This document shows positions 24,863-33,745 of a DNA stretch of 41,014 nucleotides, piece by piece; positions within the stretch are counted from its first letter, which is position 1, and every line of letters starts with the position of its first letter. Under the pieces are notes generated by a model. It ran no database searches. It saw nothing but the letters and a program-made list of their open reading frames with translations, and was not told the DNA's origin. The stretch covers positions 1 to 41,014 of the forward strand of contig NZ_BMEV01000027.1 in the NCBI RefSeq assembly GCF_014637175.1, given 5' to 3'. Origin of the DNA: Compostibacillus humi (lineage in GTDB: Bacteria > Bacillota > Bacilli > Bacillales > Amphibacillaceae). A program made the translations under genes and the position numbers.

Positions 24863-26732
24863 CAACGTCTTGCGGAACAAGCGGCTGTATGTTGCCTATT
24901 TTCTCAGCAGCTTATTTACGGTCATGGTATTTTTTACCTTTGCCATGTTTGCCTTTCACCCGGCATTATCTGGTGCGGACATTCATTTCAGCGCGTTATA
25001 CGGGATGTCGGTTGCCGGGGGAATTATTTATGTCTTTTCCTTCTTCTTTGTTTTATATTCGATGAGTTCCTTTTTGCAATCGAGAAAAAGGGAATTTGGC
25101 CTTTTAATGACCTTGGGAGCATCGAGCAGGCAAATTCGCCGTATGGTATTTTTGGAAAATATGATTATCGGTTTTTTTGCCACCGTTGGAGGAATTTTGC
25201 TTGGGTTAATATTTGCCAAACTCATTCTCCTGATTGCGGAGAACGTATTGATTATCAGTGAAACCCTTTATTTTTACGTTCCCGTTTTGGCTATTATTAT
25301 TACCTTTGTCAGTTTTATCGTTTTATTCCTTTGCATTTCCTTTTTCGTTTCCGTTGTACTGCGGACGAAAAAATTAACGGACTTAATTAAAGGAAACAAA
25401 AAGTGGAAAGGCGAACCAAAGGCATCCTTTGCATTGGGAATCATTGCCGCCCTGTTGCTATTGGCAGGATATGGAGTTGCGTTGTATGTAAAAGGGATGG
25501 AAGTACTTTTTGCGATGGTTCCGGTTATTATCGTTGTTGTCATAGGAACCTATTTATTGTTCACTCAGCTTAGTGTGTACGTCATCCGCCGTCTGAAAGG
25601 AAACCGGCACCTCTTTTTCAGAAAAACAAATATGCTGCTGTTTTCCGATCTGGCGTTCCGGATGAAAGACAATGCCCGTACCTTTTTCCTAGTGACGATC
25701 ATTTCAACGGTTGCCTTTAGTGCCATCGGAACGTTATACGGCTTTCATTCCTATTTGACACGAGGAATAAAGGATTTGAATCCATTCAGCTACACTTATT
25801 TTTCGTTTATCGATGATTCGGACGAACGGATTGAAAAGGACGTTCAACGGATAAATGCAATTTTGCAGGAAGAAAATATTAAAGCTGATATGGAAAGAAT
25901 CGAAATGACTTATTATCATATGGAAGCTTCAGATACCCCGGTTCTTATCGTGAAGGCGTCGGATTACAACCGGTTTGCCCGATTAAATGATGAAAAGGAA
26001 GTATCGCCGGATAAAAATGAAGCCGTCGTAGTTAATGTGAGTGCGAGAATGATGGGAAGCAGCAGCGGAAACAGCAGTTTGATTGATCAGCCTATACTTT
26101 TGCAAAATGGTGTAGAAATCAAGCCGTCAGAAACGATAGAATCCGAGTTATTGCCTGAAATTAAAGGATACTATATTGTTCATGATGATGCATTTGCAGA
26201 ATTGGGAGATCCGCTAAACAGCTCAAGCTTTTTCGCCTTCAAAGTCGTGGAAGGGGAAAAGGAATCCGTTATGGACGCAGGCCGGAAAATGATGGAACAA
26301 ACGGAATACCGGGCTCAAGCCATCGATTACATGGTTTATGAAATTGATAAGGCCTACGGACCAGTATTATTTATCGGGCTATTCATCGGTATCGTATTTT
26401 TCGTATCCGCAGGAAGCTTCCTTTATTTCCGCCTATACTCCGACTTGGATGACGACAAGTATAAGTTTCAGTCCATTACGAAGATAGGGCTTACGGTTGG
26501 TGAATTGAAAAAGGTCGTAAATCGCCAGACGGCAATTCTCTTTTTCGCGCCCATCATCGTTGCGTTAATCCATGGTGCTGTCGCCTTAACAGCCTTGTCC
26601 CGTTTCTTTGACTACAATATTACAGAGGAAGCACTCTTTGTACTTGGCGGGTTTGCGGTGATCCAAATCGTTTACTTTTTCATAGCAAAATTGTTCTACG
26701 TCAAACAAATTAAAGAAACGGTGTACCGTTAA
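24837..26732 (+). CDS. BceB-like ABC transporter permease (FtsX type)
   Basis: A 631-residue permease with about ten membrane helices. Four are in the first ~170 residues, including the FtsX-type stretch SSFLQSRKREFGLLMTLGAS. Others lie around 195-300. A large extracellular domain of about 210 residues (~310-515) sits between helices seven and eight, the ligand-binding region in BceB proteins. A final FtsX domain closes the protein, with KFQSITKIGLTVGELKKVVNRQTAILFF. It both removes antimicrobial peptide from its target and signals to the BceS-like kinase. The peptide it handles cannot be told from sequence. GGGAGGGG precedes the ATG. Confidence 0.9.
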   Translation: MTFRQFVFNNVLRNKRLYVAYFLSSLFTVMVFFTFAMFAFHPALSGADIHFSALYGMSVAGGIIYVFSFFFVLYSMSSFLQSRKREFGLLMTLGASSRQIRRMVFLENMIIGFFATVGGILLGLIFAKLILLIAENVLIISETLYFYVPVLAIIITFVSFIVLFLCISFFVSVVLRTKKLTDLIKGNKKWKGEPKASFALGIIAALLLLAGYGVALYVKGMEVLFAMVPVIIVVVIGTYLLFTQLSVYVIRRLKGNRHLFFRKTNMLLFSDLAFRMKDNARTFFLVTIISTVAFSAIGTLYGFHSYLTRGIKDLNPFSYTYFSFIDDSDERIEKDVQRINAILQEENIKADMERIEMTYYHMEASDTPVLIVKASDYNRFARLNDEKEVSPDKNEAVVVNVSARMMGSSSGNSSLIDQPILLQNGVEIKPSETIESELLPEIKGYYIVHDDAFAELGDPLNSSSFFAFKVVEGEKESVMDAGRKMMEQTEYRAQAIDYMVYEIDKAYGPVLFIGLFIGIVFFVSAGSFLYFRLYSDLDDDKYKFQSITKIGLTVGELKKVVNRQTAILFFAPIIVALIHGAVALTALSRFFDYNITEEALFVLGGFAVIQIVYFFIAKLFYVKQIKETVYR

Positions 26733-26736
26733 GTTC

Positions 26737-26777
26737 ATCCCCCCATAGCCATCCTCGGCTAGGGGGGATTGTTTATT
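26737..26777 (+). terminator. Terminator of the Bce-type module
   Basis: ATCCCCCCATAGCC pairs with GGCTAGGGGGGAT (one bulged base), followed by TGTTTATTATT, a few bases past the permease stop. Confidence 0.75.
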
Positions 26778-26884
26778 ATTGGAGAAGTTGCAGAAGAATG
26801 TTTATTGGGAACGTGAAAACCGTGAATATGTTAAAATGAAACGTATGAACAGGCAATACAGAGGTGAAAAGGAGAGTAATCACT

Positions 26885-28117
26885 TTGAAACGAAGAGTTG
26901 TCATTACCGGTGCCGGAGTTGTTTCTCCATTAGGTCATGATGTGGAATCCTTTTGGGATAACATTAAAAAAGGGCAATCGGGGATAAAATGCCTGAATGC
27001 TGATGAGTATAAAGATATTAATACGAAAATTGCAGGGATTATTGAAGACTTTCCTAATGAATATCTCGATATGAAAGAAATAAAACGGTCTGACCCGTTT
27101 ATCCAATACGGGTATGCTGCAGCAATCCAGGCAGTCGAGCAGTCAAATATAGACCTTGAAAAGGTAGATAGAGATCGGATTGGTGTCTATATTGGTTCGG
27201 GTGCGGGCGGGCTGCAGACATTATTCGAAAATTACCAAATACTTTTCGACAAAGGGCCGAAAAGGGTATCTCCGTTTTTGATTCCGATGTCCATCCACAA
27301 TATGATTTCCGGTTTAATCGCTATAAAATATCAGTTCCGCGGACCAAGTTTTGCTCCGGTGTCTGCCTGTGCAACGAGCAATCACGCGATTGGCGAGGCT
27401 TACTTGCAAATAGCCCACGGCTATGCAGATGCGATTATAGCCGGCGGGGCGGAATCAACGATTCACCCCCTTTATTTTGCCGGTTTTTCGAAAATGCGGG
27501 CTATGTCCACAAGAAACGATGCTCCGGAAAAAGCTTCCCGGCCATTTGACGCAGCTCGGGACGGTTTTGTCATGTCGGAAGGGGCGGGGGTATTATTTCT
27601 GGAAGAATATGAGCATGCGAAAAAACGCGGTGCTCGTATTTTGGGAGAAATCATTGGCTATGGAAGCACAACCGATGCGTATCACATTACAGCGCCTGAT
27701 TATCAAGGTGCTGCAAAAGCAATGGAACTTGCGATGGAAAGGGCAGGAATCAGCCCAAGTGAGGTTGATTATATTAATGCTCATGGTACAAGTACCCCGA
27801 CCGGCGATGTATCCGAAACAAAGGCAATTAAACAAGTGTTTGGGGACCATGCTTACCGGTTAAAGGTAAGTTCAACGAAATCGATGACTGGTCATATGTT
27901 TGGCGCAGCCGGTGCCGTGGAAGCCATTATTACCCTAAAAAGTATGGCAGAAAACGTATTTCCGCCGACTATCAATTTGGAAAATCCTGATAAAGATTGT
28001 GATTTAGACTACGTACCAAATGAGGCGGTCGAAGGGGACATACATATTGCCCTGTCCAACGGGTTTGGCTTCGGCGGCCATAATGCAGTAGTTGCCTTTA
28101 AAAAATTTAGTCAATGA
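26885..28117 (+). CDS. FabF-like beta-ketoacyl-ACP synthase
   Basis: A 410-residue thiolase-fold condensing enzyme of the KAS II type. The Cys-His-His triad is complete: Cys162 in VSACATSNHA, His300 in NAHGTSTPTGD and His337 in KSMTGHMFGAAG, with the C-terminal NGFGFGGHNA loop. It would condense malonyl-ACP with an acyl chain. The TTG start at 26885 (MKRRVVITGAGVVSPLG) has AAAGGAGA about ten bases before it. It is not beside fabH or other fatty-acid genes. Instead it heads an operon with an acyl-CoA ligase and a thioesterase, so it is probably a second, specialised FabF rather than the housekeeping one. Confidence 0.88.
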   Translation: MKRRVVITGAGVVSPLGHDVESFWDNIKKGQSGIKCLNADEYKDINTKIAGIIEDFPNEYLDMKEIKRSDPFIQYGYAAAIQAVEQSNIDLEKVDRDRIGVYIGSGAGGLQTLFENYQILFDKGPKRVSPFLIPMSIHNMISGLIAIKYQFRGPSFAPVSACATSNHAIGEAYLQIAHGYADAIIAGGAESTIHPLYFAGFSKMRAMSTRNDAPEKASRPFDAARDGFVMSEGAGVLFLEEYEHAKKRGARILGEIIGYGSTTDAYHITAPDYQGAAKAMELAMERAGISPSEVDYINAHGTSTPTGDVSETKAIKQVFGDHAYRLKVSSTKSMTGHMFGAAGAVEAIITLKSMAENVFPPTINLENPDKDCDLDYVPNEAVEGDIHIALSNGFGFGGHNAVVAFKKFSQ

Positions 28118-28127
28118 GGTGTTTGAC

Positions 28128-29852
28128 ATGAAGCTAAGTGTATCTGAAAGAAGACAAGCATTAGAAAACCGTTTTCCTGAATGGCCAAGGGATACGATTT
28201 CCCGGCATTTTGCGAAAGCTTGCCAAGAGTATCGCAATCGGCCATACCTATACATAGACGGAGAAGAATTTACCTTTGAACAAATATGGAATCAAGGGGT
28301 TCAGTATGCGAAAGCATTGTTAAAGCTTGGAGTGAAGAGGCGGGATCATGTAGCGATTTTAATGAACAACCATTATACGTTTCCATCTCTAATGGTTGCC
28401 TCTTCCATCGTCGGAGCAGTTGTCATCCCGATTAATGCGATGCTGACGAAAAATGAAGTCAAATATATTGTTTCTCAGTCCGATAGCCAATTTTTAATTT
28501 TGCATCAATCGGTAAAAGATAAAAATCATGCCCAGGCTGTTTCCGAACTCCTTGACGATGAGGACTTTATGAGCAATAGCAAATTGAAAAAAGTGATTTG
28601 CGTACCGACAGAAGAAAATGCTGCTGTAGATGAACGCTTTATTTTGTGGGATGAATTCCTAGCCTTGGCAAATGAAGTTTCCGATGAACAGCTGGAGGAG
28701 AGATGGAAAGAATCCAAATATCCGGATGAAGTGGCGATTATTATGTATACATCCGGTTCAACGGGGAGTCCGAAAGGGGTCATGCTGACGGATGATATGC
28801 TGCTGCGCTCTGCCTACAGCACTTGTTTAAGCAGAGCCATTGAGGACGGTCGGGTTACCTTTGCCCCGCTGCCGTTTTATCACTGTTTTGCTATTATTGA
28901 AGCGATTCTTGCCATGTCATTCGTCGGGGGATCCGTTATTTCTGCGTTAGGTGCTTCCCCTTTAACATCGTTGCAGTTAATGGAGAAATATAAGGCAAAT
29001 GACTATCTCTGTGTGCCGTCCACTTTAGTCCCGCTGCTCAATCATCCGCGGGTGGCTGAATTTGATTTATCGAATCTTTTCGCCATGTGGTGCGGTGCTG
29101 CTCCTGCTCCGATTCCGGTATGGGAGAAAGCCGTAAAAGTGTTAGGCTTGACGGAAATTATTACCGGATACGGTCAGACAGAGGTCGCTTCCTCTGGAGT
29201 TACAACGGAAATAGGCGATTCTTTAGAGCGAATTTCCACAAGAGTTGGCAGGCCAAAACTCGGCGGGGTTACAGGCTTAAAAGAGTTTGATAATAGTGTT
29301 GTACAGTATAAAACGATTGATCGGGATACCGGAGAAGATTTGCCTACAGGGGAAGTTGGCGAACTGGCCGTTCGAGGCGTTACCGTCACCCATGGTTACT
29401 ATAAAAAGCCGAAAGAGACAGCAAAAGTGATTGATAAAGACGGATGGCTGCGCACTGGTGACGTTGGAAGAATTGATGAAAACGGCTATATTCAAATGCT
29501 GGGAAGAAGCAAAGAAATGTACAAAGTGTCCGGGGAACTCGTTTCACCTCGGGAAGTGGAAATTGTCATCTCCCAGCATCCGGCGGTCAATCAGGTACAA
29601 GTCATTGGTGTTCCCGATGCGATGACGACGGAAATAGGGGCCGCCTTTATTGAATTGAAAGAAGGACAAACGGCAACAAGAAAAGAAATGATTGACTGGT
29701 GTACACCGCGGCTCGCCCGTTTTAAAATTCCTCGTCATGTTTGGTTTATTGAAGCGGACGAATGGCCGATGACGAGTACAGGAAAAGTCCAGAAATTCCG
29801 CTTAAAAGATATGGCAGAAGAGAAACTTTCCAAAACGAGAAAAGAGGGGTAA
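28128..29852 (+). CDS. AMP-dependent acyl-CoA ligase
   Basis: A 574-residue ANL-superfamily enzyme that activates a carboxylic acid as acyl-AMP and then the CoA thioester. The phosphate loop is YTSGSTGSPKG (~207-217). TGYGQTEVAS is the adenine-site motif, GWLRTGDVGRID carries the Asp that binds ribose, GRSKEMYKVSGELVSPREVE is the hinge and C-terminal start, and TGKVQKF holds the catalytic Lys. A block of hydrophobic residues near VGGSVISALGASPL fits a fatty-acid-type pocket, but chain length cannot be read. The ATG at 28128 follows GAGGTG and lies 10 bases after the ketosynthase stop. Likely fatty acyl, aryl acids not excluded. Confidence 0.88.
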   Translation: MKLSVSERRQALENRFPEWPRDTISRHFAKACQEYRNRPYLYIDGEEFTFEQIWNQGVQYAKALLKLGVKRRDHVAILMNNHYTFPSLMVASSIVGAVVIPINAMLTKNEVKYIVSQSDSQFLILHQSVKDKNHAQAVSELLDDEDFMSNSKLKKVICVPTEENAAVDERFILWDEFLALANEVSDEQLEERWKESKYPDEVAIIMYTSGSTGSPKGVMLTDDMLLRSAYSTCLSRAIEDGRVTFAPLPFYHCFAIIEAILAMSFVGGSVISALGASPLTSLQLMEKYKANDYLCVPSTLVPLLNHPRVAEFDLSNLFAMWCGAAPAPIPVWEKAVKVLGLTEIITGYGQTEVASSGVTTEIGDSLERISTRVGRPKLGGVTGLKEFDNSVVQYKTIDRDTGEDLPTGEVGELAVRGVTVTHGYYKKPKETAKVIDKDGWLRTGDVGRIDENGYIQMLGRSKEMYKVSGELVSPREVEIVISQHPAVNQVQVIGVPDAMTTEIGAAFIELKEGQTATRKEMIDWCTPRLARFKIPRHVWFIEADEWPMTSTGKVQKFRLKDMAEEKLSKTRKEG

Positions 29853-29854
29853 CA

Positions 29855-30328
29855 ATGTCGGATTATTGGCACCAGCACAATTTGCGCGTTCAGTATAAAG
29901 ATACGGATCAAATGGGAGTTGTGCATCATGGTAACTATATTACTTGGTTTGAAGTTGCACGGATAGAATGGATGCGGAATTCCGGAATGAATTATCGGCA
30001 TATGGAAGAGCTGGGGCTTCTGTTGCCTGTGTTAGATGTTAATGTCAGCTATATCAAATCAGCTAAGTTTGATGACTGTGTTGCGCTTTTTACAAAGGTG
30101 GCAAGTTTTTCTCCTGTAAGATTAGAATTTTACTATGAAGCAAGGAAAATTACCGAAGAAGAGTTTCATAAAAAAGGAGAGGGGATAAAGGAGCCTTTTG
30201 GCGATCTCTTGGCCAAAGGTACAACGAAACATATGTGGGTGAATCAAGACTTTAAGCCAGCCCGGCTCCATAAAGTCGCTCCGGAAATTTTACAAATGCT
30301 GGAGAAAACAGCTCGTGTTCCGCATTAA
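29855..30328 (+). CDS. YbgC/4HBT-type hotdog acyl-CoA thioesterase
   Basis: A 157-residue hotdog-fold thioesterase. The active-site segment is YKDTDQMGVVHHGNYITWFEVAR (residues ~14-36), with the catalytic Asp in DTDQMG and the helix start HHGNY as in YbgC/4-hydroxybenzoyl-CoA thioesterases. There is an extra hydrophilic loop (KKGEGIKEPFGD) between the last strands that most family members lack. The ATG at 29855 follows AGAGGGG; the gap to the ligase gene is two bases, so the genes are tightly coupled. Together the operon can make, extend and release acyl thioesters. Confidence 0.85.
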   Translation: MSDYWHQHNLRVQYKDTDQMGVVHHGNYITWFEVARIEWMRNSGMNYRHMEELGLLLPVLDVNVSYIKSAKFDDCVALFTKVASFSPVRLEFYYEARKITEEEFHKKGEGIKEPFGDLLAKGTTKHMWVNQDFKPARLHKVAPEILQMLEKTARVPH

Positions 30329-30331
30329 ATC

Positions 30332-30357
30332 GGAGAGGATCTTTCCTCTCCATTTTC
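30332..30357 (+). terminator. Terminator after the thioesterase gene
   Basis: GGAGAGGA / TCCTCTCC stem with a 4-base loop and a following ATTTTCAT. Confidence 0.65.
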
Positions 30358-30401
30358 ATGTCCTGCAGTGGAGTTTTGCTTTCAAAGGATTTTTATAAAA
30401 T

Positions 30402-30436
30402 ATAGGCTGTCTCCCAAACGGGAGCAGCCTATTATA
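30402..30436. terminator. Hairpin terminator between convergent genes
   Basis: ATAGGCTG..CTCCC pairs with GGGAG..CAGCCTAT across a 4-base loop. On the minus strand it follows the YxcD-like stop. Confidence 0.65.
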
Positions 30437-30437
30437 A

Positions 30438-30728
30438 TTACTCTTGAACGAAGGCAATAATTCCTTCTTCATCATCAAGCTCCAGCTTAATGCCGGTAAA
30501 AGGGTTTCTTTGCATATATTCCTTCAGCCATAGCCGTATTGCTTCAATAAGTTTTGCAGTGACGAGCACTTGCTTTCGTTCGTGCCAGTATACTTCTGCC
30601 GAAAATCCGGTATCGTCATCATAGATTAATTCTACTGTCACGTCTTCCGGTTTCAAGTCCTTTTTTCTGGCAGTATAAATGCAGACAGCATTAACAATAT
30701 CCTGTTCCGAAATGATTATCGGGACCAT
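30438..30728 (-). CDS. YxcD-like (DUF2653) protein
   Basis: A 96-residue cytosolic acidic protein. DVTVELIYDDDTGFSAEVYWHERKQVLVTAKLIEAIRLWLKEY matches the DUF2653 family represented by B. subtilis YxcD. Function is not known. The N-terminal INAVC-type helix (IVNAVCIYTARKK) is typical. Its start lies 13 bases inside the 3' end of the upstream minus-strand gene, which indicates co-translation with that membrane protein. Confidence 0.75.
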   Translation of the reverse strand: MVPIIISEQDIVNAVCIYTARKKDLKPEDVTVELIYDDDTGFSAEVYWHERKQVLVTAKLIEAIRLWLKEYMQRNPFTGIKLELDDEEGIIAFVQE

Positions 30729-31174
30729 GGATTTGTTTCCTTCTTTTTCTTTTTATCTTTGAAAAACGAATAAATTTTTCCTGCAATCATCAGAAGTGCA
30801 AGAATAGCAAATAAATTAATGGCAAGTCCTAACAAGGAACCTAAAACCCCTAAGTTGCCGAGCAATCCGCCGAATAACAATCCAGCAAGTCCTCCTAGCA
30901 TCAGGCCTTTCATGAGCGGACTGGACATAAAGGTGCCGTTTTTTCCAGCTTGGGTCTTAGCCTGGGATTTATTATTCGTTACCGAATCCTGTTTTTTATT
31001 TTGGAAAAGGGAAGGCTTGTTTGAATTGAATTGGTTATTATTGTAGTTGAAGTTTTTCTTTCCTGAGCGGTAGGATTTTGCCTCTACTGTAGAAGAATGG
31101 TCCCAAAGAATAGAATCACCGATTGGTGCAAAAATTAGGCTAATCGTCATCAATGCTGTCAAAAGTTTTTTCAA
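30716..31174 (-). CDS. Exported membrane protein with Gly-rich helices, unrecognised
   Basis: About 152 residues. It has an N-terminal signal peptide (KKLLTALMTISLIFAPIG, with possible cleavage near STVEAKS), then an Asn/Lys/Gln-rich linker of ~50 residues. A Gly- and Leu-rich double hydrophobic block follows at ~85-135 (LMLGGLAGLLFGGLLGNLG..LLGLAINLFAILALLMIAG), with a basic tail at the end. The shape resembles proteins sometimes annotated as Tim44-like in bacilli, but I do not see that domain. The TTG at 31174 has GGAGGT eight bases before it. It has its own promoter at 31215-31243 and overlaps the YxcD-like gene. Confidence 0.65.
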   Translation of the reverse strand: MKKLLTALMTISLIFAPIGDSILWDHSSTVEAKSYRSGKKNFNYNNNQFNSNKPSLFQNKKQDSVTNNKSQAKTQAGKNGTFMSSPLMKGLMLGGLAGLLFGGLLGNLGVLGSLLGLAINLFAILALLMIAGKIYSFFKDKKKKKETNPWSR

Positions 31175-31214
31175 AATGTATACCTCCAATTTGTTATCTC
31201 TTGCTGTAATGCTT

Positions 31215-31243
31215 ATTATACTAGAATTTGGCTTAACTATCAT
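31215..31243 (-). promoter_or_regulatory. SigA-type promoter of the exported membrane protein/YxcD pair
   Basis: On the minus strand ATGATA, 17 bases, consensus TATAAT; about 40 bases before the start codon. Confidence 0.55.
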
Positions 31244-31396
31244 TTCCAACGTTGTGGAGAAAATTTGGAAGAATTTAAGATAATAAGTTTAAGTGAAAGG
31301 TATGTTAAAATGGACAAGGACACGGGGAGTACATCGTTTGCTCCCTCTTCTTTTTTGTTTATAGAAATACGTGACAGCACAGGAGTGGAAACGGAA

Positions 31397-32572
31397 TTGA
31401 ATAAAAAAGACATCGCAAATTTTCGCAGACAATTAAAGCTAAATAACGATTTATTAACGATGAAAGATATTTTTCATGTATATGTGATGAAAGAATCGAG
31501 TGACATTTACCATTGGGAAAGTACCCCTTTTGGAATGCTGGAACAGGAACAGCAGGAATTATTTATCGACGGTTTTAAAAAGGTGCTTACGGGACAATTG
31601 GATGAAAAGTTATTTGAGCTTAAGTTTCAGCGGGATGTGGAAGATAATACCCAGCTTATTTTGCATCAGGGACTTCTAAGCGAAAGTACGGAAGACTGGA
31701 CAGCACAAATGCTGCGGATTGTGGAAAAAATGCTGAAAGATAGAGAATATGACATGGACATCGTCATTACATTTTTACGTGGGGAATATTTGAAGCCGAT
31801 GAAACCCGCCGGTGAAGAATCGGAAGAGAGCGACCGGGACAAAGTGTATTCCCATTCCTTTATTCTTTGCAGCATTAATAAAACCCAGGATCCGAGGAAG
31901 GAATTGCTCTTTGATTACGTGGAGAAAGAATTTAAATACAATGTCGTCGTCGATCCGATTATTAATCTAAAAGCTCCGATTGGCGGCTTTTTATTCCCGT
32001 GTTTTACCGACAATGCGCAAGATGTGAACCATATTTTATACTCCACCGGAAAATCAAAGGAGCTGGATTACCATTTTATTGAGGAAGTTTTAAATGCCGA
32101 GGAATTTATGACGAAAGAAGAAGATAAGATTGTATTTGAGGAAATTGTCAAAGATATAGCGGGAGAGCGCATCAATACGTCTACCTTGGCAAATGTGTAT
32201 GATGAAATCCATCGCACCATCGAGGAAAATGAGGAAGAAGATACGCCGAAGCTGGATTATAAAGATGTGGAAAAAGTATTGAAAAATAGCGGTGTGGAAG
32301 ATGTGAGCACAGAAAAGGTAGAAGCCGCCTTTAAGAAGGTGATAGACGATGAAAAATATGAACTGAAGGCAAGCAATATATTGCCGAAGTATAATTCGAA
32401 ATCGATTAAGATTAAAACAAAAGTAGCCAATATTTCCGTCAGCCCGGAAGATTTACGATATGTTCGTCAAGTAGAACTGGACGGAAAAATTTGCTTAATG
32501 ATTGAGCTGGAGGAAAACACCGTCATCGAAGGCTTCGAAATGATACCGGAAGTATTATTTAAAAAGGCATAA
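31397..32572 (+). CDS. DUF4317 family protein
   Basis: About 391 residues, cytosolic and acidic. The opening NKKDIANFRRQLKLNNDLLTMKDIFHVYV, then FKKVLTGQLDEKLFELKFQR and NLKAPIGGFLFPCFTDN are the hallmarks I recall of DUF4317. Family function is unknown. I put the start at the TTG of 31397 (MNKKDIANF), which gives the usual family N-terminus and has AGGAG about eleven bases ahead. The frame stays open up to 31265 and an ATG at 31310 also exists, but those extra residues do not look like the family. It lies divergent from the YxcD-like pair. The downstream region is a tandem repeat array. Confidence 0.75.
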   Translation: MNKKDIANFRRQLKLNNDLLTMKDIFHVYVMKESSDIYHWESTPFGMLEQEQQELFIDGFKKVLTGQLDEKLFELKFQRDVEDNTQLILHQGLLSESTEDWTAQMLRIVEKMLKDREYDMDIVITFLRGEYLKPMKPAGEESEESDRDKVYSHSFILCSINKTQDPRKELLFDYVEKEFKYNVVVDPIINLKAPIGGFLFPCFTDNAQDVNHILYSTGKSKELDYHFIEEVLNAEEFMTKEEDKIVFEEIVKDIAGERINTSTLANVYDEIHRTIEENEEEDTPKLDYKDVEKVLKNSGVEDVSTEKVEAAFKKVIDDEKYELKASNILPKYNSKSIKIKTKVANISVSPEDLRYVRQVELDGKICLMIELEENTVIEGFEMIPEVLFKKA

Positions 32573-32576
32573 GGTG

Positions 32577-32622
32577 ACGTTGGTGCCACAGGTGCCAGGC
32601 ACTGGTGTAATTGGTAAATTAT
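32577..32622. repeat. Small GTGCC/GGCAC palindromic element
   Basis: GTTGGTGCCACAGGTGCCAGGCACTGG carries overlapping inverted repeats, including GTGCCAGGCAC. Short GGTGCC..GGCACC elements of this type recur between genes in many bacilli. It sits between the DUF4317 stop and the 52-bp repeats. Confidence 0.4.
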
Positions 32623-32667
32623 TGGATATCTCAAGGCGGATTACGGAACAAAAATAAGGAAAATCAT

Positions 32668-33010
32668 CCGAGAGAATGTCTTTCACGGCTGATTTCGAGA
32701 GAAAAGCAGGAAGGATCGACCGAGAGAATGCCTTTCACGGCCGATTTCGAGAGAAAAACAGGGGGAATCGACCGAGAGAACGCTTGTCACGGCTGATTTC
32801 GAAGGAAAAGCAGGAAGAATCGACCGAGAGAACGTCTTTCACGGCTGATTTCGAGGGAAAAGCAGGAAGGATCGACCGAGAGAATGCCTTTCACGGCCGA
32901 TTTCGAGGGAAAAGCAGGAAGGATCGACCGAGAGAATGCCTTTCACGGCCGATTTCGAGGGAAAAGCAGGAAGAATCGACCGAGAGAACGCCTTTCACGG
33001 TCGGTTTTTG
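32668..33010. repeat. Tandem array of a 52-bp repeat, six full copies plus a partial one
   Basis: Copies begin at 32668, 32720, 32772, 32824, 32876, 32928 and 32980; the last is about 31 bases. Spacing is exactly 52 bases with only a few substitutions per copy, mainly C/T and A/G transitions. Each copy begins CCGAGAGAA and contains CTTTCACGGC and GATTTCGA. At each junction TCGACCG and, ~15 bases on, CGGCCGA or CGGCTGA can pair. The period is not a multiple of three, yet no frame is stopped, so open frames across it are fortuitous. No variable spacers exist, so it is not a CRISPR. Confidence 0.9.
32977..33010 (+). terminator. Possible terminator formed by the last repeat copy
   Basis: CGACCG (32977-32982) pairs perfectly with CGGTCG in the final, partial copy and is followed by GTTTTTG. 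Only the last copy has the full pairing plus T-run. Confidence 0.4.
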
Positions 33011-33118
33011 GGAAGGATGAAAAAAATCTGCCGTGAGAACACACTTTTCTTATGCTCTATGCGAATTCAATAAAATCAAGATGTTTCACCATGCACCCTG
33101 ATAAAGTCATGACCCTAA

Positions 33119-33718
33119 TTATGTATTGCGTTTGAAACTGATTTCGTACAACTTAACGCAAAGAGTGAACCAGCTGCAGCCGAGCATCCAGCCGGCGAAT
33201 ATATCGGATGCATAATGATGCCCTTCAGCGATACGAGACAGTCCGATGAACAAAATTAATATAGCTGCAATAATCCATAGAATGCTCCGAACTTTTATAG
33301 AAGAGACTGTTTTTCCAAGTACGTATGCGATCGTAAATAAATATAAGAGGCCAACCATCGCGTGTCCCGAGGGAAAACTAAAAGAAGTAAATTGATTTAG
33401 AAATTCAGGACGGGGCCGTTCAATGATCTGCTTCACAATTTGATTGAGATAATAGCCTAATCCTACTGTTACAAGTATAAAAAGGACAAGCTGAATTTTA
33501 CGGAAACGAAACCAGGCAAATATGGCTAATACGAATGTAACGGCGATAATTACCTTCGTTGCCCCTAGTGATTGGAAAATTGCGATAGTCTCGTTGCCGT
33601 ATAGCAAATCAAATGCAGCTTGATCAACAACAGCTATAAATTGTGTATCATAAGTAAGCATAAACAAACAAAAAATAAGAAATGCTGCAATGGCAAAGAA
33701 GGATAGCCTTTTATTCAT
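33119..33718 (-). CDS. PAP2-family membrane phosphatase
   Basis: A 199-residue membrane phosphatase with about six helices. All three PAP2 motifs are intact: KQIIERPRP (K-x6-RP), PSGHAM, and SRIAEGHHYASD (SR-x5-H-x3-D). Members dephosphorylate undecaprenyl pyrophosphate, phosphatidylglycerol phosphate or phosphatidic acid on the outer face of the membrane; a BcrC/YodM-like role in lipid-carrier recycling or lipid metabolism is possible. AAAGGAG precedes the ATG at 33718. It is a single gene, convergent with the DUF4317 gene and divergent from the helicase operon. Confidence 0.85.
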   Translation of the reverse strand: MNKRLSFFAIAAFLIFCLFMLTYDTQFIAVVDQAAFDLLYGNETIAIFQSLGATKVIIAVTFVLAIFAWFRFRKIQLVLFILVTVGLGYYLNQIVKQIIERPRPEFLNQFTSFSFPSGHAMVGLLYLFTIAYVLGKTVSSIKVRSILWIIAAILILFIGLSRIAEGHHYASDIFAGWMLGCSWFTLCVKLYEISFKRNT

Positions 33719-33745
33719 AACACCTCTCCTTTCCTTTACGAATTA

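Noticed and set aside
32668-33010. CRISPR array
   Set aside because: Units are contiguous and nearly identical along their full 52 bases, with no variable spacers and no cas genes nearby.
32676-33020. 114-codon frame running through the tandem repeats
   Set aside because: The repeat is 52 bases, so each copy is read in a different frame; all frames are open by composition. There is no convincing ribosome-binding site.
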